DNA of 51,082 nucleotides from a virus: IMG/VR virus record IMGVR_UViG_3300034102_000815, positions 1 to 51,082 of that record. One strand, written 5' to 3'. Within the stretch, counting starts at the first letter, position 1. Each line of letters opens with the position of its first letter. The notes beneath the pieces are model-generated. The model saw nothing but the letters and a program-made list of their open reading frames with translations. It did no database searches and was not told the DNA's origin. A program made the position numbers and the translations under genes. This document shows, in pieces, positions 51,072 through 51,082 of the stretch.

Positions 51072-51082
51072 GAGCAACTTTA

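Noticed and set aside
1-51082. CRISPR arrays, insertion sequences, integrase or attachment sites
   Set aside because: No regularly spaced repeats, transposase motifs, integrase motifs or tRNA-fragment duplications were seen.

Overview
The window looks like part of a large tailed-phage genome, AT-rich over most of its length. Evidence: rIIA/rIIB homologues, class I NrdA, ThyX, a T4 gp55-like sigma factor, ATP-dependent DNA ligase, UV endonuclease, SSB, tail-fibre genes, eleven tRNAs, a tmRNA and dozens of short, overlapping small-ORF genes. Every gene I support lies on the minus strand, so transcription runs from the right end (51 kb) to the left end (1). The host cannot be named from sequence. 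Near-perfect sigma70-type promoters suggest a bacterium with a conventional housekeeping sigma factor.

Layout in the direction of transcription. (1) 51.1-40 kb is an early-type region of very small genes. Each short unit has its own TTGACA-N16/17-TATAAT-like promoter. Several unit boundaries carry a recurrent GC-rich multi-hairpin element. The region also holds a tRNA array (49.5-50.4 kb), a DUF932-type gene, a kinase-like protein, an L7/L12-like protein and a roughly 400-nt gene-free, highly structured transcribed segment (45.84-46.25 kb). (2) 40-27 kb has a UvsE-type UV endonuclease, DNA ligase, metallophosphoesterase, Zn-ribbon proteins, a STAS-like protein, tRNA-Leu, tRNA-Arg, an HNH pseudogene and many small conserved phage genes. 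(3) 27-17 kb has an exported thioredoxin, a tmRNA gene, two HNH-type endonucleases, an exported trypsin-like protease, ThyX, rIIA, rIIB, tRNA-Tyr, GMP reductase, dCMP deaminase and SSB. (4) 17-12.5 kb has a second deaminase-like protein, a deoxyribosyltransferase-like protein, two glycosyltransferases and the phage sigma factor. (5) 12.5-1 kb is a late, virion-type module: a Gly/Thr/Ser-rich protein, a PAS membrane protein, a holin-like protein, a papain-like peptidase, a 1441-aa adhesin with RCC1 and YVTN beta-propellers joined by poly-threonine linkers, an Mtd-like fibre, a BspA-type LRR protein, a lipoprotein and small membrane proteins. It ends in the N-terminal part of NrdA.

How it fits together: I found 23 candidate sigma70-type promoters, 22 of them with a recognisable -35, all between 17.1 and 51.1 kb. 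None was found in the leftmost 17 kb, where the phage sigma factor and virion-type genes lie. That pattern suggests host polymerase drives the right part and phage sigma the left part. Nucleotide genes (NrdA, ThyX, two deaminases, GuaC, deoxyribosyltransferase-like) would remodel the dNTP pool. tRNAs biased to A-ending codons plus a tmRNA would support translation and ribosome rescue. Exported proteins act at the host envelope. Least explained are the structured RNA at 46 kb, the hairpin-promoter elements, the tmRNA and the composite adhesin with nearby glycosyltransferases.
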